NCBI RefSeq assembly: GCF_001305965.1 | Contig: NZ_JXQC01000003.1 | Coordinates: 2,256,861 to 2,320,860, forward strand | Source: Erythrobacter sp. SG61-1L | Lineage (GTDB): Bacteria > Pseudomonadota > Alphaproteobacteria > Sphingomonadales > Sphingomonadaceae | Reading direction: 5' to 3' | DNA: 64,000 nucleotides | In this document: positions 1 through 8,648 of the stretch, piece after piece | How the letters are laid out: every line of letters starts with the position of its first letter | Numbering within the stretch: position 1 is the first letter of the stretch | Made by a program: the position numbers and the translations under genes | Notes under the pieces: generated by a model | What the model was told of the DNA's origin: nothing | The model's input: the letters and a program-made list of their open reading frames with translations, nothing else | Database searches by the model: none

Positions 1-3000
1 TACGACTTATCCCAGTCGAAGAACACGATGTACGGGCCCTTGTTGCACACCGGCGGCGGCGGAGGCGGCGGAGGCGTGGCAGCCTTGCCAAACTCGTGAC
101 GCAGCGTGATCGCACCCGAGTGCACGTCGTGGCCATCGGCCATCCAGCCCTCGTAACCAAGCTTCAGCCAGGTGTTATCCGTGACGGTCGCGGCGATCGA
201 GGCACCCAGAACGAGCGCATCTTCAGCCCGGTAGGGGCTGATCACCGAGAACGGCGTGCCCGGCTCTTCCGAATAGAAGGCAGTGAACATCGCGGGTTCG
301 TCGTTGAACTCGTGACGCCAGCCGGCCTTCACTTCCGGAACGATGCCGCCGACATTGCCGGAGAGCTTCAGACCCAGTTCGGAGGTCAGGAAGTCATCCG
401 TGCTGTCGTTCACCGTCAGACGGCCAGCAAAGGTGCCGCCTTCAGCGAAGCTCTCCAGCTTGGCCGAGACATAGTCGAGGCCAGCATACGGAGTGACCGT
501 CGCACCACCCAGATCGAAGCGGTAGCCCAGTTCGCCACCGGCAGCCCAGATGTTGGCATCGGGCGAAGCCGTTACCGTACCGGTGATGCTGCCGACAGTG
601 GCGGTGCGGATCGATTCACCGTTCAGGTCAGAGTAGCTGACTGCCGCCTTCACATAGAACTGACCTGGATCGTAGGCACCGTAGACACCGACCTGGAAGC
701 CGTCGGCGTCCATGCTGCCGCCGTACCAGTCGAAGTCGCCCTGGTTCTTGACGTAGCCGCCACCGATACCGAGCACGAAGTCCTCGGCAACCGGGAAGTC
801 GACACCGATCGCAGCCAGCCACTGTTCGCTCTCGTAACCGGTCGCATCGGCAGTGGTATCGCTGTCGATGTTTTCCTGACCGTAGTTGAGCGTACCCCAG
901 ATACCGGCGCTTTCGCGACGGCAGGTAAGGGTGCTGTCTTCGAGCTGGAGCGCAGCGCATTCGCCCATATCAGACAGGACACCGTTGAAGCGGTTACCCA
1001 TCCAACCCAGCGACTGCAGGTAGGTGGCGTACTGCGCACCATGCAGGTTGCTGAGAGCCGAACGATATTCCGGCACGTCGAGAGTGAAGACTTCGGCGAG
1101 CATGTCGGCGAACGGACCGGTCAGCGACGAGGAGTAGACATCCTCGATACCGCCAGCAGCGGCAGCCTGATTCGGCGTGAGGCCGAAGCGGCTGTCATCG
1201 AACGCGACGCGCTTGATGCCCAGATCGACGTTGTCTTCTGCGTCATAGATGTCCGTCAGGTCGAGGAACATCGTGTTCGACACATAAACGTCGCCGAAGG
1301 TGCCGGTCAGATCGTCGGAGTCGATGACGTTGTTGAAGAAGTAGTCATCATCGTAGAGCCCGTTTTCGGTCGAGGCCCGGATCTCCAGAGCGCTGTCTGC
1401 ACCCAGAACCGCCGTGTTGGCGAAGATCTGCTGGTAGTTGAACGGCGCCACGCTGTTGTTGACGTCCCCGGCATCCGAATAGTTCGGAAGTTCGAGCGCC
1501 AGCGTACCGCCGGAAGCAACGGTGAGGTTGTCCACCCAGCCCTTGGCAGGTCCGGCATACTTGTCGTTCGACGCAGCCGGATTATCGCGAAGGTAGAGGA
1601 CGCCGCCGTCAGCGATCGTCAGGTCACCGACCATGTTCGCCGAGTCATTGATCTGGCCGTCGAACTGGGTTTCGCCGTTATCGACGGTGATGGTGTCACC
1701 GGCGCCAACGAGGATGTTACCGTAGATCGTTGCCGGACCGCTGGCCCCGCCATTCAGGTTGATAGCCGTCAGGGTCGGGTTGTCGCGAACGTTGATCGCA
1801 TTGCCCCAGGTCCAGCTGTCGCCATTGTCGCTGCTCACGCGAACGTCAATGTCACCCGAGTTGGTGATGGTGAGGGTTTCAGTACCAAGCGGCACACCGA
1901 CGGCCGGGCCGGTCCCGGCATAGATGCCGTTTGCGGTTACCAGACCACCATCAGCTGCAACTGCCGCCACGTCAATGAGACCGGAGTTGGTCACATCCAT
2001 CGTGTTGTAGTCGCCAAGCAGGACAATGCCATTGGCCGATGCGCTCGAAGCGCCCGATCCTGCCATTGCGGTTGCGCTGACGACCAGATCACCGCTGTTG
2101 GAGATCGAGCCGGCAAGGCCGGGTTCGCCAACACCTGCTTCAAGATACAGGCCCGTTGCATAAGCTTCGGCGTAACCAGCGCTGGTCGCTTCCGCATATG
2201 CACCGACCGTGATGGTACCTTCGTTGACAACGTTTACTTCTTCGAAGTCACCGCTGGCAACATAGGCTGCAGCACCAGCCATCGCGAAGCTGGACGAAGT
2301 GCCTTCGGCAACTGCGCTGGCGTTCACGTTGATCGAATTGCTGTTGGTCATCCACGCCATGGCATCAGTGCCGGCCGCAGAGTGGTGTGCCTGAACAACG
2401 CCAGTCGCAAAGGCGAGGGCATCAACCGAGTAACCGCCGATTGCGTGAGCGTTTGCCGCCACGGTGAATTCACCGCTGGAACCGTTCACGAACGACATGC
2501 TCGCGGTCGTACCACCTTCAACGTACTGGAAGACCCCGTTTGCGGAAGCGTAAGCATACGCCTGCGACCCGGAAGACGCGCTGGAAGCCACGGCGTTGGC
2601 AACCGCCGAGAAGGTGCCTTCATTGGTGAATTCGGCAACTGCTTCGGAACCCCACGCATACTGGCTGACGGCCGAAACCGTTGCGAGAGCGTAGGCATGC
2701 GTGACCCCCACGGCGCTGGCGTCAGCCAGGTAAGCCATGGAGCCATTGTTCGTCACGTTGACGGTCGAACCGTAAGCTTCCTGAACGATGCCGGTCGCAT
2801 AGGCCCAAGCATCGGCATAACCGGTGCTTGCGTCGGCCTTGGCGATTGCCGAGACCGAGAACTCGCCGTCATTTTCGACCGATGCCAGCGAGTCAGTGCT
2901 GCTGACGAACTGATAGAGGCCGAAGTTGACGTCAGCGTAGGCGCTCGCGGCACTGCCGACGGCCGAAGCCGAGCCGAGTACCGAGAATTCTGCGCTGCTG

Positions 3001-6000
3001 CCGTTCTCGAACACTGCTGCTGCCTTGCCACCGAACGCGGTTGCCCCCTGGACAACACCGTTCACGTAGGCGTTAGCATCTGCAAAGCCGCTTGCTTCGG
3101 CGACCGCACCAGCTGCCAGCGAGAGGCTGCCCTGGTTGTCGATCATCGCAACGGCGTCGTAGCCGGTCGCATCGAACGAACTGGTGTCAATCGGCGGTTC
3201 GTAGTCGTAAGTACCGGCCACCACGTTCTGGGAAATCACGCCGCTCGGCATGCCATCTTCCTGAACAGCGATCATGCCCGAACCGCCGAGTGCAGCCATG
3301 GCGAAACCATCGGATGCTTCGACTTCTTCTTCCACGACATCAGCCGTGGAAAGGGCACCAGCGCCGCCGTCGGAGTGAGCCATCGCCGAGATGGTGATGT
3401 CCGCATCGACAGCATTCGCGATCGAGACCAGAGCCGTGCCGTTGGGCGTGTCGGCCGCCTGGCTGATGCCAGAGACAACCGCGGCACCCGCTCCGGCATA
3501 ACCGGCAACGGCACCTGCGTCAGCATTGGCAGTTGCGCCAACCGACATGCTGCCGCTGTTTTCCAGCGTCGCAGTCGCGTCACCACCGGACAGAGCGATC
3601 TGACCGATGCCAGCCTGCACGAATGCCTGAGCCGTAGCAGAGTTTGCACCCGTAGCGGTTGCATTCGCGCTGATGTCGAATGCGGTGCCAGCATTGGTGA
3701 TCGAGGCAAGCGCCGAGCCGCTGCCGATAGCCATCTGGCCGACGCCGATCACGACGCCTGCAAGAGCATCGCCCGAGTCAGTCGCACCCGCACCGTGAGC
3801 GGAGGCGCTGATTTCCAGCGACGTGGCATTGGTGAGCGAAACCGTGGCGGTATCGTAAGCGTAGGCAATCTGGCCGACACCCGCGCCGACAAAGGCGTAG
3901 GCTTCACCGTCTTCACCGGCAACCGCCTCAGCGGTGGCGCCGATCGACAGCTGACCGTTGTCGAACGTTGCGGTGGCATCGCCGGAAGTGGCGATGGCAG
4001 CCTGAACAACGCCCGCACCGAAGATGGCGATCGAGTGAGCGTCATCGGCATCGGCCGTGGCCGAAGCCTTGGCGCTGTAGTCGATCAGGCCTTCGTTCGT
4101 GATACCAACGGTGGCGGTTTCGTCTGCGTATGCAACCTGAGCGATACCGATGCCGTAACCGGCAGCGGCAGTCGCTTCATTGGCGGCATCGGCAGTTGCC
4201 TTGGCAGCGCCGCCGATGACGGCGACTTCGGTGGCGTCAGCAGTTGCTGCGTTCACGAGGCTTACGGAAGCTTCCGTGCTGCCGATAGCGACCTGGACGT
4301 TGCCGGCGAGGACGCCGGAGAGAGCAACGGCGTTGTTCGCACCGCCGCCGAGGCTGCCCGAGGTAGCCTTGACAGTGGAGGAAACGTCAACCGAACCGCT
4401 GTTCATCACGGTAGCCGAGGCGTTCATGTCACCATAAGCGACCTGAGCGACGCCGCCGCCGACGAAGCCGACTGCAGTGGCGTCTTCACCGCCATTTGCC
4501 GAGACATTGGCAGCGATCGTGAGGTCACCGCCATTTTCCAGAAGCGCCGAAGCGGTCTGGGTGGTTCCGACTGCGACCTGCACGACACCGGCAAGCACAC
4601 CGCCGAACGCATGCGCGTCGTCAGTGCCGGCGATTGCCGTTGCGTCAGCGGTGATTGCCAGCGAACCGTCGTTGACGAGACCGACGGTCGCGTCAGGACC
4701 GACGATACCGCCATCGGCGACAGCCAGCTGGCCGACACCGAGACCGACGAAGGCGTTGGCGGTAGCTTCGACAGCGCCATCGGCACTAGCCGCAGCGCCG
4801 ATTGCGATCGAACCGTCAGCAGCGTTGGTGAAGTCGACGTGAGCAGAGGTGCTGCCCCAGGCGACCTGAGCGACACCAGCCATCAGCATGGCGTTGGCAT
4901 CGGCAGTGCCGTCCGTGGCATCAGCCGAGGCAACAGCGGTCAGGCTGATGAGGCCCGAGTTTTCGAAGCCAACCGAAGCAACTTCGTCACCCAGAGCGAA
5001 CTGGCCGATGCCGAGACCCAGCGAAGCGTCAGCCGAAGCGGTGGTCACACCAGTGGCAGCCGCGAGGACGTTCACGTTGAACTCAGCCGGAACAGCCGGA
5101 GCCGTGCCGGTTGCAGCCGGGGTCAGGTTGCTGAAGGTGGCCGAGGCATCGACGCCTTCAACCATCTGCAGCAGACCGGCGCCAATGCCGGCTTCTGCTT
5201 CGGCGCTATCCGAAGTCGAGACCGCACCGGCAGCCGCCATCACACCGGCGCTGCCAGTGTTGGCAAGGGTCGCGCTGGAAACGCCGCCCGAACCGGCATC
5301 CTGAAGGATACCGACTTCGACACCAGCGCCAGCATAGGCACTGGAAGAAGCCGTAGCGTTCGCGAGGGCCGAAACCCCGAGCGCGCCGCTATTGTCGACC
5401 AGCAGGGTTGCGCTGTCGGCAGCGCCAGCTTCCTGGTTGATGCCTGCCACGATGGAAGCCTGGGCATCCGCCTGGCCACCAGTGGTGTTGGCATTTGCAT
5501 CGGCGAGCACACCCAGCGAGGCGCTGTTGGTTACCGTTGCAGAAGCGTCGCCACCCGAACCGGCGGTCTGATAGATGCCGGTTTCAACGGCAGCACCTGC
5601 ATGCGCATCAGTGCCAGCGGTCGCAGTTGCGACGGCCGCGAGGTCGAACGATGCGGCTTCACCCGAATTGGCGAAGGAAGCCGAGGCCTGATCGGGGCCG
5701 CCGACGTCCTGATAGACACCGTCGTCGATCGACGCGTCGGCATCAGCGTCACCTTCAGCAACAGCCTTGGCCGAAGCGAACACGCCGCTGTCAGCGCCGG
5801 ATACGGCGATCGAGGCCGAGTTGACCGGAGCGCCCGAACCCACTTCCTGACGAAGACCGTCATTGATGTGTGCATCGGCATTGGCGTTGTCGGCAGTGAA
5901 GAGGGCGTCGGTCGGAGCAACGGCCGAAGCAGTCGCCTTGGCCGAAACAGCCAGAGTGTCTTCAACGTCGATGATCGCGAGCGAGCTGTTGCCCGTGCCA

Positions 6001-7400
6001 GCACCACCGTCGACAGTCTGGAAGATGCCGAATTCTTCAATGTCGGCGCGAGCAACCGCATCATCAGCGGTCGAAACAGCCTTGGCGGCCGCGCCGATGT
6101 CGATCGAGCCGGTGCCGGTGATCGAAGCGGTGGCGTTGTCGCCCGAACCGGCGTCCTGATAGATGCCGGTCTGGATGTCAGCATCGGCAACAGCGTCGTT
6201 GGCGGCAGTCGCGTCAGCAAGCGCGTTGATGTTGATCGCAGCAGCCGTGTCCGAAGCCGTGCCGTTGACGATCAGAGCGTTAGCCGTGTTGGCCGCGCCC
6301 GCATCCTGATAGATGCCATAGTCGATGTCAGCATATGCGGTTGCGTCATCGAGACCGAATGCGTCAGCGTCGGCGAGAACGCCCACGGTGCCGCTGTTTT
6401 CGATTTCGACGGTAGCAACGTCACCCGAACCAGCATGCTGGTAGATGCCGGTGTCGACGCCAGCGTCAGCATCGCCGGAATCGAAGAAGGTGCCGGTCGA
6501 GGAAGCCGACGCGACAGCCGAAATGTTGATCGAGCCGCCAGCTGCGTTGGAAATACCGGCGTAAGAATCGCTGCCCGAACCGGCGTCCTGGCGGATACCG
6601 ATATCAACGTCAGCGTCTGCATCAGCGTCGTCGGTACCGAAAGCGGTAGCGACCGCACCGATGTCGATGCCGCCGGTGTTGGTGATGGTGGCCGAAGCAG
6701 AGTCGGAACCGCCAACATCCTGGTTGATGCCGTTGTAGACGTAAGCGTCTGCATCGCCGTCACCCGATTCGCCCATGGCGATGGCGGTAGCCTTCACATA
6801 CAGCTCGGCAGGCGCAGTGGCCGCAGAAGTTGCCGCATTGGTGATCTCAGCGTTGCCGGCCGTGCCGCCGTGCGCGCTCTGGTTCACTGCGGGCAGGATG
6901 TAGATGTTCGCTTCCGCGTCGGCATTGCCGGTCGGGTTGGTCGCCTGAGCAAGCGCACCTACACCGAGCGAGCCGGTGTTGAGGATCGTTGCAGTGTTGG
7001 CACCCGGGGAGTTCGGATCCTGGTAGATCGCGCCGAAGACGTCAGCATCGGCAATCGGGCCGCTCGTATCGACTGCGATGGCCGAAATGGCCACATCGCC
7101 GGCAGCAACGATTTCGATGTCTGCAAAGTTGGTCGCAGTAGCGGTCTGAATGACCCAGCCGCTGGCAACGCTGTTCACGTCCGAGAAGGGCGGGCTGTCA
7201 TCACCGGCCTGACCATCGGCAAGGTCGCCGATGTGCGTAATGACCAATGTGGCCTCGACCGTAGAGGCCGGGCCACCAAAGCCATCATCATTTTGCTGAA
7301 TGACGCCGGCGCCTTCTGCGAAAGCAGTGCCTGAACCCACCGAGTTCAAAGCCAGCGCAGACACACCGACCGCCAAAAGGCGACGCGTATTGCGGTTCAT
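1..7400 (-). CDS. Giant repeat-rich autotransporter-like outer-membrane protein with C-terminal OmpA-like domain (partial, 3' end outside window)
   Basis: About 2,466 codons are open from ATG 7400 to the left edge with no stop seen. A GAGGGA ribosome site lies 9 bases before the ATG. Residues 1-28 form a signal peptide ending SGTAFA. Residues about 60-1720 are an Ala/Asp/Gly-rich array of some 35 units of about 45 residues, core G-[IV]-x-Q-x-A-x-G-x3-A-x-[IV]-x-N. A beta-helix-like spacer follows to about 2100 and includes a segment typical of autotransporter junctions (LHGAQYATYLQSL). A barrel starting near W2168 runs to about 2435 and ends in LRHEF. Then come a run of nine prolines and the first residues of an OmpA/MotB peptidoglycan-binding domain (YIVFFDWDKS). 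It is probably a surface adhesin or fibre anchored in the outer membrane. The domain order is seen in the sequence; the function is inference. The long open frame on the opposite strand is its complement. Confidence 0.85.
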   Translation of the reverse strand, partial: MNRNTRRLLAVGVSALALNSVGSGTAFAEGAGVIQQNDDGFGGPASTVEATLVITHIGDLADGQAGDDSPPFSDVNSVASGWVIQTATATNFADIEIVAAGDVAISAIAVDTSGPIADADVFGAIYQDPNSPGANTATILNTGSLGVGALAQATNPTGNADAEANIYILPAVNQSAHGGTAGNAEITNAATSAATAPAELYVKATAIAMGESGDGDADAYVYNGINQDVGGSDSASATITNTGGIDIGAVATAFGTDDADADADVDIGIRQDAGSGSDSYAGISNAAGGSINISAVASASSTGTFFDSGDADAGVDTGIYQHAGSGDVATVEIENSGTVGVLADADAFGLDDATAYADIDYGIYQDAGAANTANALIVNGTASDTAAAININALADATAANDAVADADIQTGIYQDAGSGDNATASITGTGSIDIGAAAKAVSTADDAVARADIEEFGIFQTVDGGAGTGNSSLAIIDVEDTLAVSAKATASAVAPTDALFTADNANADAHINDGLRQEVGSGAPVNSASIAVSGADSGVFASAKAVAEGDADADASIDDGVYQDVGGPDQASASFANSGEAASFDLAAVATATAGTDAHAGAAVETGIYQTAGSGGDASATVTNSASLGVLADANANTTGGQADAQASIVAGINQEAGAADSATLLVDNSGALGVSALANATASSSAYAGAGVEVGILQDAGSGGVSSATLANTGSAGVMAAAGAVSTSDSAEAEAGIGAGLLQMVEGVDASATFSNLTPAATGTAPAVPAEFNVNVLAAATGVTTASADASLGLGIGQFALGDEVASVGFENSGLISLTAVASADATDGTADANAMLMAGVAQVAWGSTSAHVDFTNAADGSIAIGAAASADGAVEATANAFVGLGVGQLAVADGGIVGPDATVGLVNDGSLAITADATAIAGTDDAHAFGGVLAGVVQVAVGTTQTASALLENGGDLTIAANVSANGGEDATAVGFVGGGVAQVAYGDMNASATVMNSGSVDVSSTVKATSGSLGGGANNAVALSGVLAGNVQVAIGSTEASVSLVNAATADATEVAVIGGAAKATADAANEATAAAGYGIGIAQVAYADETATVGITNEGLIDYSAKASATADADDAHSIAIFGAGVVQAAIATSGDATATFDNGQLSIGATAEAVAGEDGEAYAFVGAGVGQIAYAYDTATVSLTNATSLEISASAHGAGATDSGDALAGVVIGVGQMAIGSGSALASITNAGTAFDISANATATGANSATAQAFVQAGIGQIALSGGDATATLENSGSMSVGATANADAGAVAGYAGAGAAVVSGISQAADTPNGTALVSIANAVDADITISAMAHSDGGAGALSTADVVEEEVEASDGFAMAALGGSGMIAVQEDGMPSGVISQNVVAGTYDYEPPIDTSSFDATGYDAVAMIDNQGSLSLAAGAVAEASGFADANAYVNGVVQGATAFGGKAAAVFENGSSAEFSVLGSASAVGSAASAYADVNFGLYQFVSSTDSLASVENDGEFSVSAIAKADASTGYADAWAYATGIVQEAYGSTVNVTNNGSMAYLADASAVGVTHAYALATVSAVSQYAWGSEAVAEFTNEGTFSAVANAVASSASSGSQAYAYASANGVFQYVEGGTTASMSFVNGSSGEFTVAANAHAIGGYSVDALAFATGVVQAHHSAAGTDAMAWMTNSNSINVNASAVAEGTSSSFAMAGAAAYVASGDFEEVNVVNEGTITVGAYAEATSAGYAEAYATGLYLEAGVGEPGLAGSISNSGDLVVSATAMAGSGASSASANGIVLLGDYNTMDVTNSGLIDVAAVAADGGLVTANGIYAGTGPAVGVPLGTETLTITNSGDIDVRVSSDNGDSWTWGNAINVRDNPTLTAINLNGGASGPATIYGNILVGAGDTITVDNGETQFDGQINDSANMVGDLTIADGGVLYLRDNPAASNDKYAGPAKGWVDNLTVASGGTLALELPNYSDAGDVNNSVAPFNYQQIFANTAVLGADSALEIRASTENGLYDDDYFFNNVIDSDDLTGTFGDVYVSNTMFLDLTDIYDAEDNVDLGIKRVAFDDSRFGLTPNQAAAAGGIEDVYSSSLTGPFADMLAEVFTLDVPEYRSALSNLHGAQYATYLQSLGWMGNRFNGVLSDMGECAALQLEDSTLTCRRESAGIWGTLNYGQENIDSDTTADATGYESEQWLAAIGVDFPVAEDFVLGIGGGYVKNQGDFDWYGGSMDADGFQVGVYGAYDPGQFYVKAAVSYSDLNGESIRTATVGSITGTVTASPDANIWAAGGELGYRFDLGGATVTPYAGLDYVSAKLESFAEGGTFAGRLTVNDSTDDFLTSELGLKLSGNVGGIVPEVKAGWRHEFNDEPAMFTAFYSEEPGTPFSVISPYRAEDALVLGASIAATVTDNTWLKLGYEGWMADGHDVHSGAITLRHEFGKAATPPPPPPPPVCNKGPYIVFFDWDKS
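100..905 (-). other. Autotransporter-type beta-barrel region within the giant protein
   Basis: Residues about 2165-2435 alternate aromatic and polar residues as in transmembrane beta-strands, starting IWGTLNYGQ and ending in a strand with terminal Phe (ITLRHEF). In classical autotransporters such a strand closes the polypeptide. Here it continues into Pro-rich linker and an OmpA-like segment. Two Cys (in GECAAL and LTCRRE) just before the barrel may form a disulfide. Confidence 0.75.
1720..7230 (-). repeat. Coding repeat array, about 35 degenerate units of roughly 45 residues
   Basis: Reading the minus-strand protein, units such as GIYQDAGSGDNATASI, GVVQVAVGTTQTASALLEN and GVFQYVEGGTTASMSFVN recur every 44-50 residues. 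Each is followed by a short hydrophobic strand and an Ala-rich segment (AxAxA). Three sub-classes follow one another: GI[YR]QDAGSG near the N-terminus, G[VI]xQ[VL]A[YV]G in the middle, and G[VI][VF]Q with aromatic residues later. The Gln, Gly and Asn spacing resembles curlin repeats, but with a longer period. These are translated, diverged repeats, not a CRISPR array. Confidence 0.8.
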
Positions 7401-7789
7401 CCGTATAACTCCCTCATATCGCCCCCACCGGAGGCTTCTGCAGTCGAATCTTTAGTCGGGCCTTTGAAGGCCCTGAAAGCTTAGCGACCCGCCCTTTTTG
7501 GGCGATTTTGTTGTTATCGGTGACCTATTTGGCAGTTTTCATACCGCCTCAGCCACCATTCGTCCATGCCCAATGACCCATTTTTATGACAACAAGCCGG
7601 CAAAAAGGCCGATAACAAAAGTTATCCGTCGTTTTGCGGACCGCCTGCCTGGGCGAAAGGCATACACGCCAGCAGTGTTAGATTATGTCCCCCCTAAGCA
7701 ACTGTCCATGCCGAAGAGTGCCTCCTTGCGAAATCCGGCACCCCCGTCACCTTCCGGCAACAGTTCCATGCCGGGCTAACTATCCGTCC
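7401..7789. promoter_or_regulatory. 389-bp intergenic region upstream of the giant surface protein
   Basis: No convincing gene is present. The 93-codon open frame at 7498-7779 lacks a ribosome site and family features. The stretch is less GC-rich than its flanks. It holds three copies of GTTATC in either orientation (7513-7518, 7611-7616 inverted, 7621-7626); the last two form a palindrome with 6-bp arms around AAAA. Nearer the minus-strand start are two short hairpins, GGGCCTT-TG-AAGGCCC (7458-7473) and CGCCC-TTTTT-GGGCG (around 7490-7504), probably in the 5' leader. No clear -35/-10 pair was recognised. Confidence 0.4.
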
Positions 7790-8647
7790 TTAACGAGCAC
7801 TTACGAAGGCACTCAGGATAGGCCCGAAGGAATCGACGTTTGATCCGATCTGGCGCGCTGCCGAAATGTGGTTGTGGCCGGGCTGGACGAAAATCACCGG
7901 AAGAGCGCCCTTTGCCGCGTACCAGCCATCCGCCAGAGCCTTCGCCTGATCGTGGCATTCGGCCATATCCAGTTCGCACAATGCGAAGAGGCAGGGAACG
8001 GCGCTGGCGATCAGGCCGGGTAGCGGCGACATGGGCGACCAGTCTGCCACGTCGGCCCCGTAATATTGCGGCTTGAAGGGATCGCGGACCGCGATGGAAA
8101 GGTCGTAGAAGCCGGAGCTCATGATCGCACCAGCGAACCGGCCCGCAGCCTCGCCCGGTGCGGCGACCACATCTGCCACATGGGTGGCGCCGGCCGAATG
8201 GCCCATCAGGTAGATCCTTTGCGGATCAATCCCGTATTCCGCAGCATGGGCCGCGAGGTGGAGGATCATCGCGATCACATCCTGCCTGCCCGCCGGCCAG
8301 CGCACTTCGGGGGCAAGCCGATAATTCATCGCCGCACAGACGAAGCCCTGCCCTTGTGCCCATGCACCGACGTTGTTGTAAAAGGGCGCGCCGGGCGCCC
8401 CCTTGTCCCCCATCACGAAGCCGCCATCATGGACGAACAGCAGGCAGGGCGCCGGTTCCCCAGCCGCCGGACGGAACAGGTTGAAGCGATGCCTTTCATG
8501 CGGGCCATAGGCGATGTCGCGCGTGGTAAGCGCCTCGTCAGGCGAAGGCACGAGCGGTGCGAGCAGGGCATTGGTCTGCTCGATCAGTTCCATGGTGAAA
8601 TCGCTGCCCATGGCGCGCAGGGTTGCGTGGAAGGTCTTGCGGTCCAT
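7790..8647 (-). CDS. Alpha/beta hydrolase (HSL-like esterase/lipase)
   Basis: A 285-residue alpha/beta-hydrolase. It has the nucleophile elbow GHSAG (about residue 150) and an oxyanion region FVHDGGFVMGD (about 70), where most HSL-family members have HGGG. A late PGHNH supplies the likely catalytic His. There is no signal peptide, so it is probably cytoplasmic. It is the last gene of a minus-strand operon and starts 1 bp after the stop of the alcohol dehydrogenase gene. In this context it may hydrolyse an ester or lactone made by the upstream oxidative enzymes; the substrate is unknown. The family assignment is firm. Confidence 0.85.
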   Translation of the reverse strand: MDRKTFHATLRAMGSDFTMELIEQTNALLAPLVPSPDEALTTRDIAYGPHERHRFNLFRPAAGEPAPCLLFVHDGGFVMGDKGAPGAPFYNNVGAWAQGQGFVCAAMNYRLAPEVRWPAGRQDVIAMILHLAAHAAEYGIDPQRIYLMGHSAGATHVADVVAAPGEAAGRFAGAIMSSGFYDLSIAVRDPFKPQYYGADVADWSPMSPLPGLIASAVPCLFALCELDMAECHDQAKALADGWYAAKGALPVIFVQPGHNHISAARQIGSNVDSFGPILSAFVSAR

Positions 8648-8648
8648 C

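Noticed and set aside
1720-7230. Repeated DNA that might suggest a CRISPR array
   Set aside because: The repeats are in frame, diverged, 130-150 bp long and encode protein repeats; there are no constant repeats with unique spacers.
96-7334. A 2,412-codon open frame on the plus strand
   Set aside because: It is codon-for-codon the complement of the minus-strand surface protein. Its translation has no signal, domain or sensible composition, whereas the minus frame has a ribosome site, signal peptide, repeats and a barrel.
7498-7779. A 93-codon frame in the gap before the hydrolase
   Set aside because: No ribosome site, odd composition, and it overlaps the probable leader of the giant gene.
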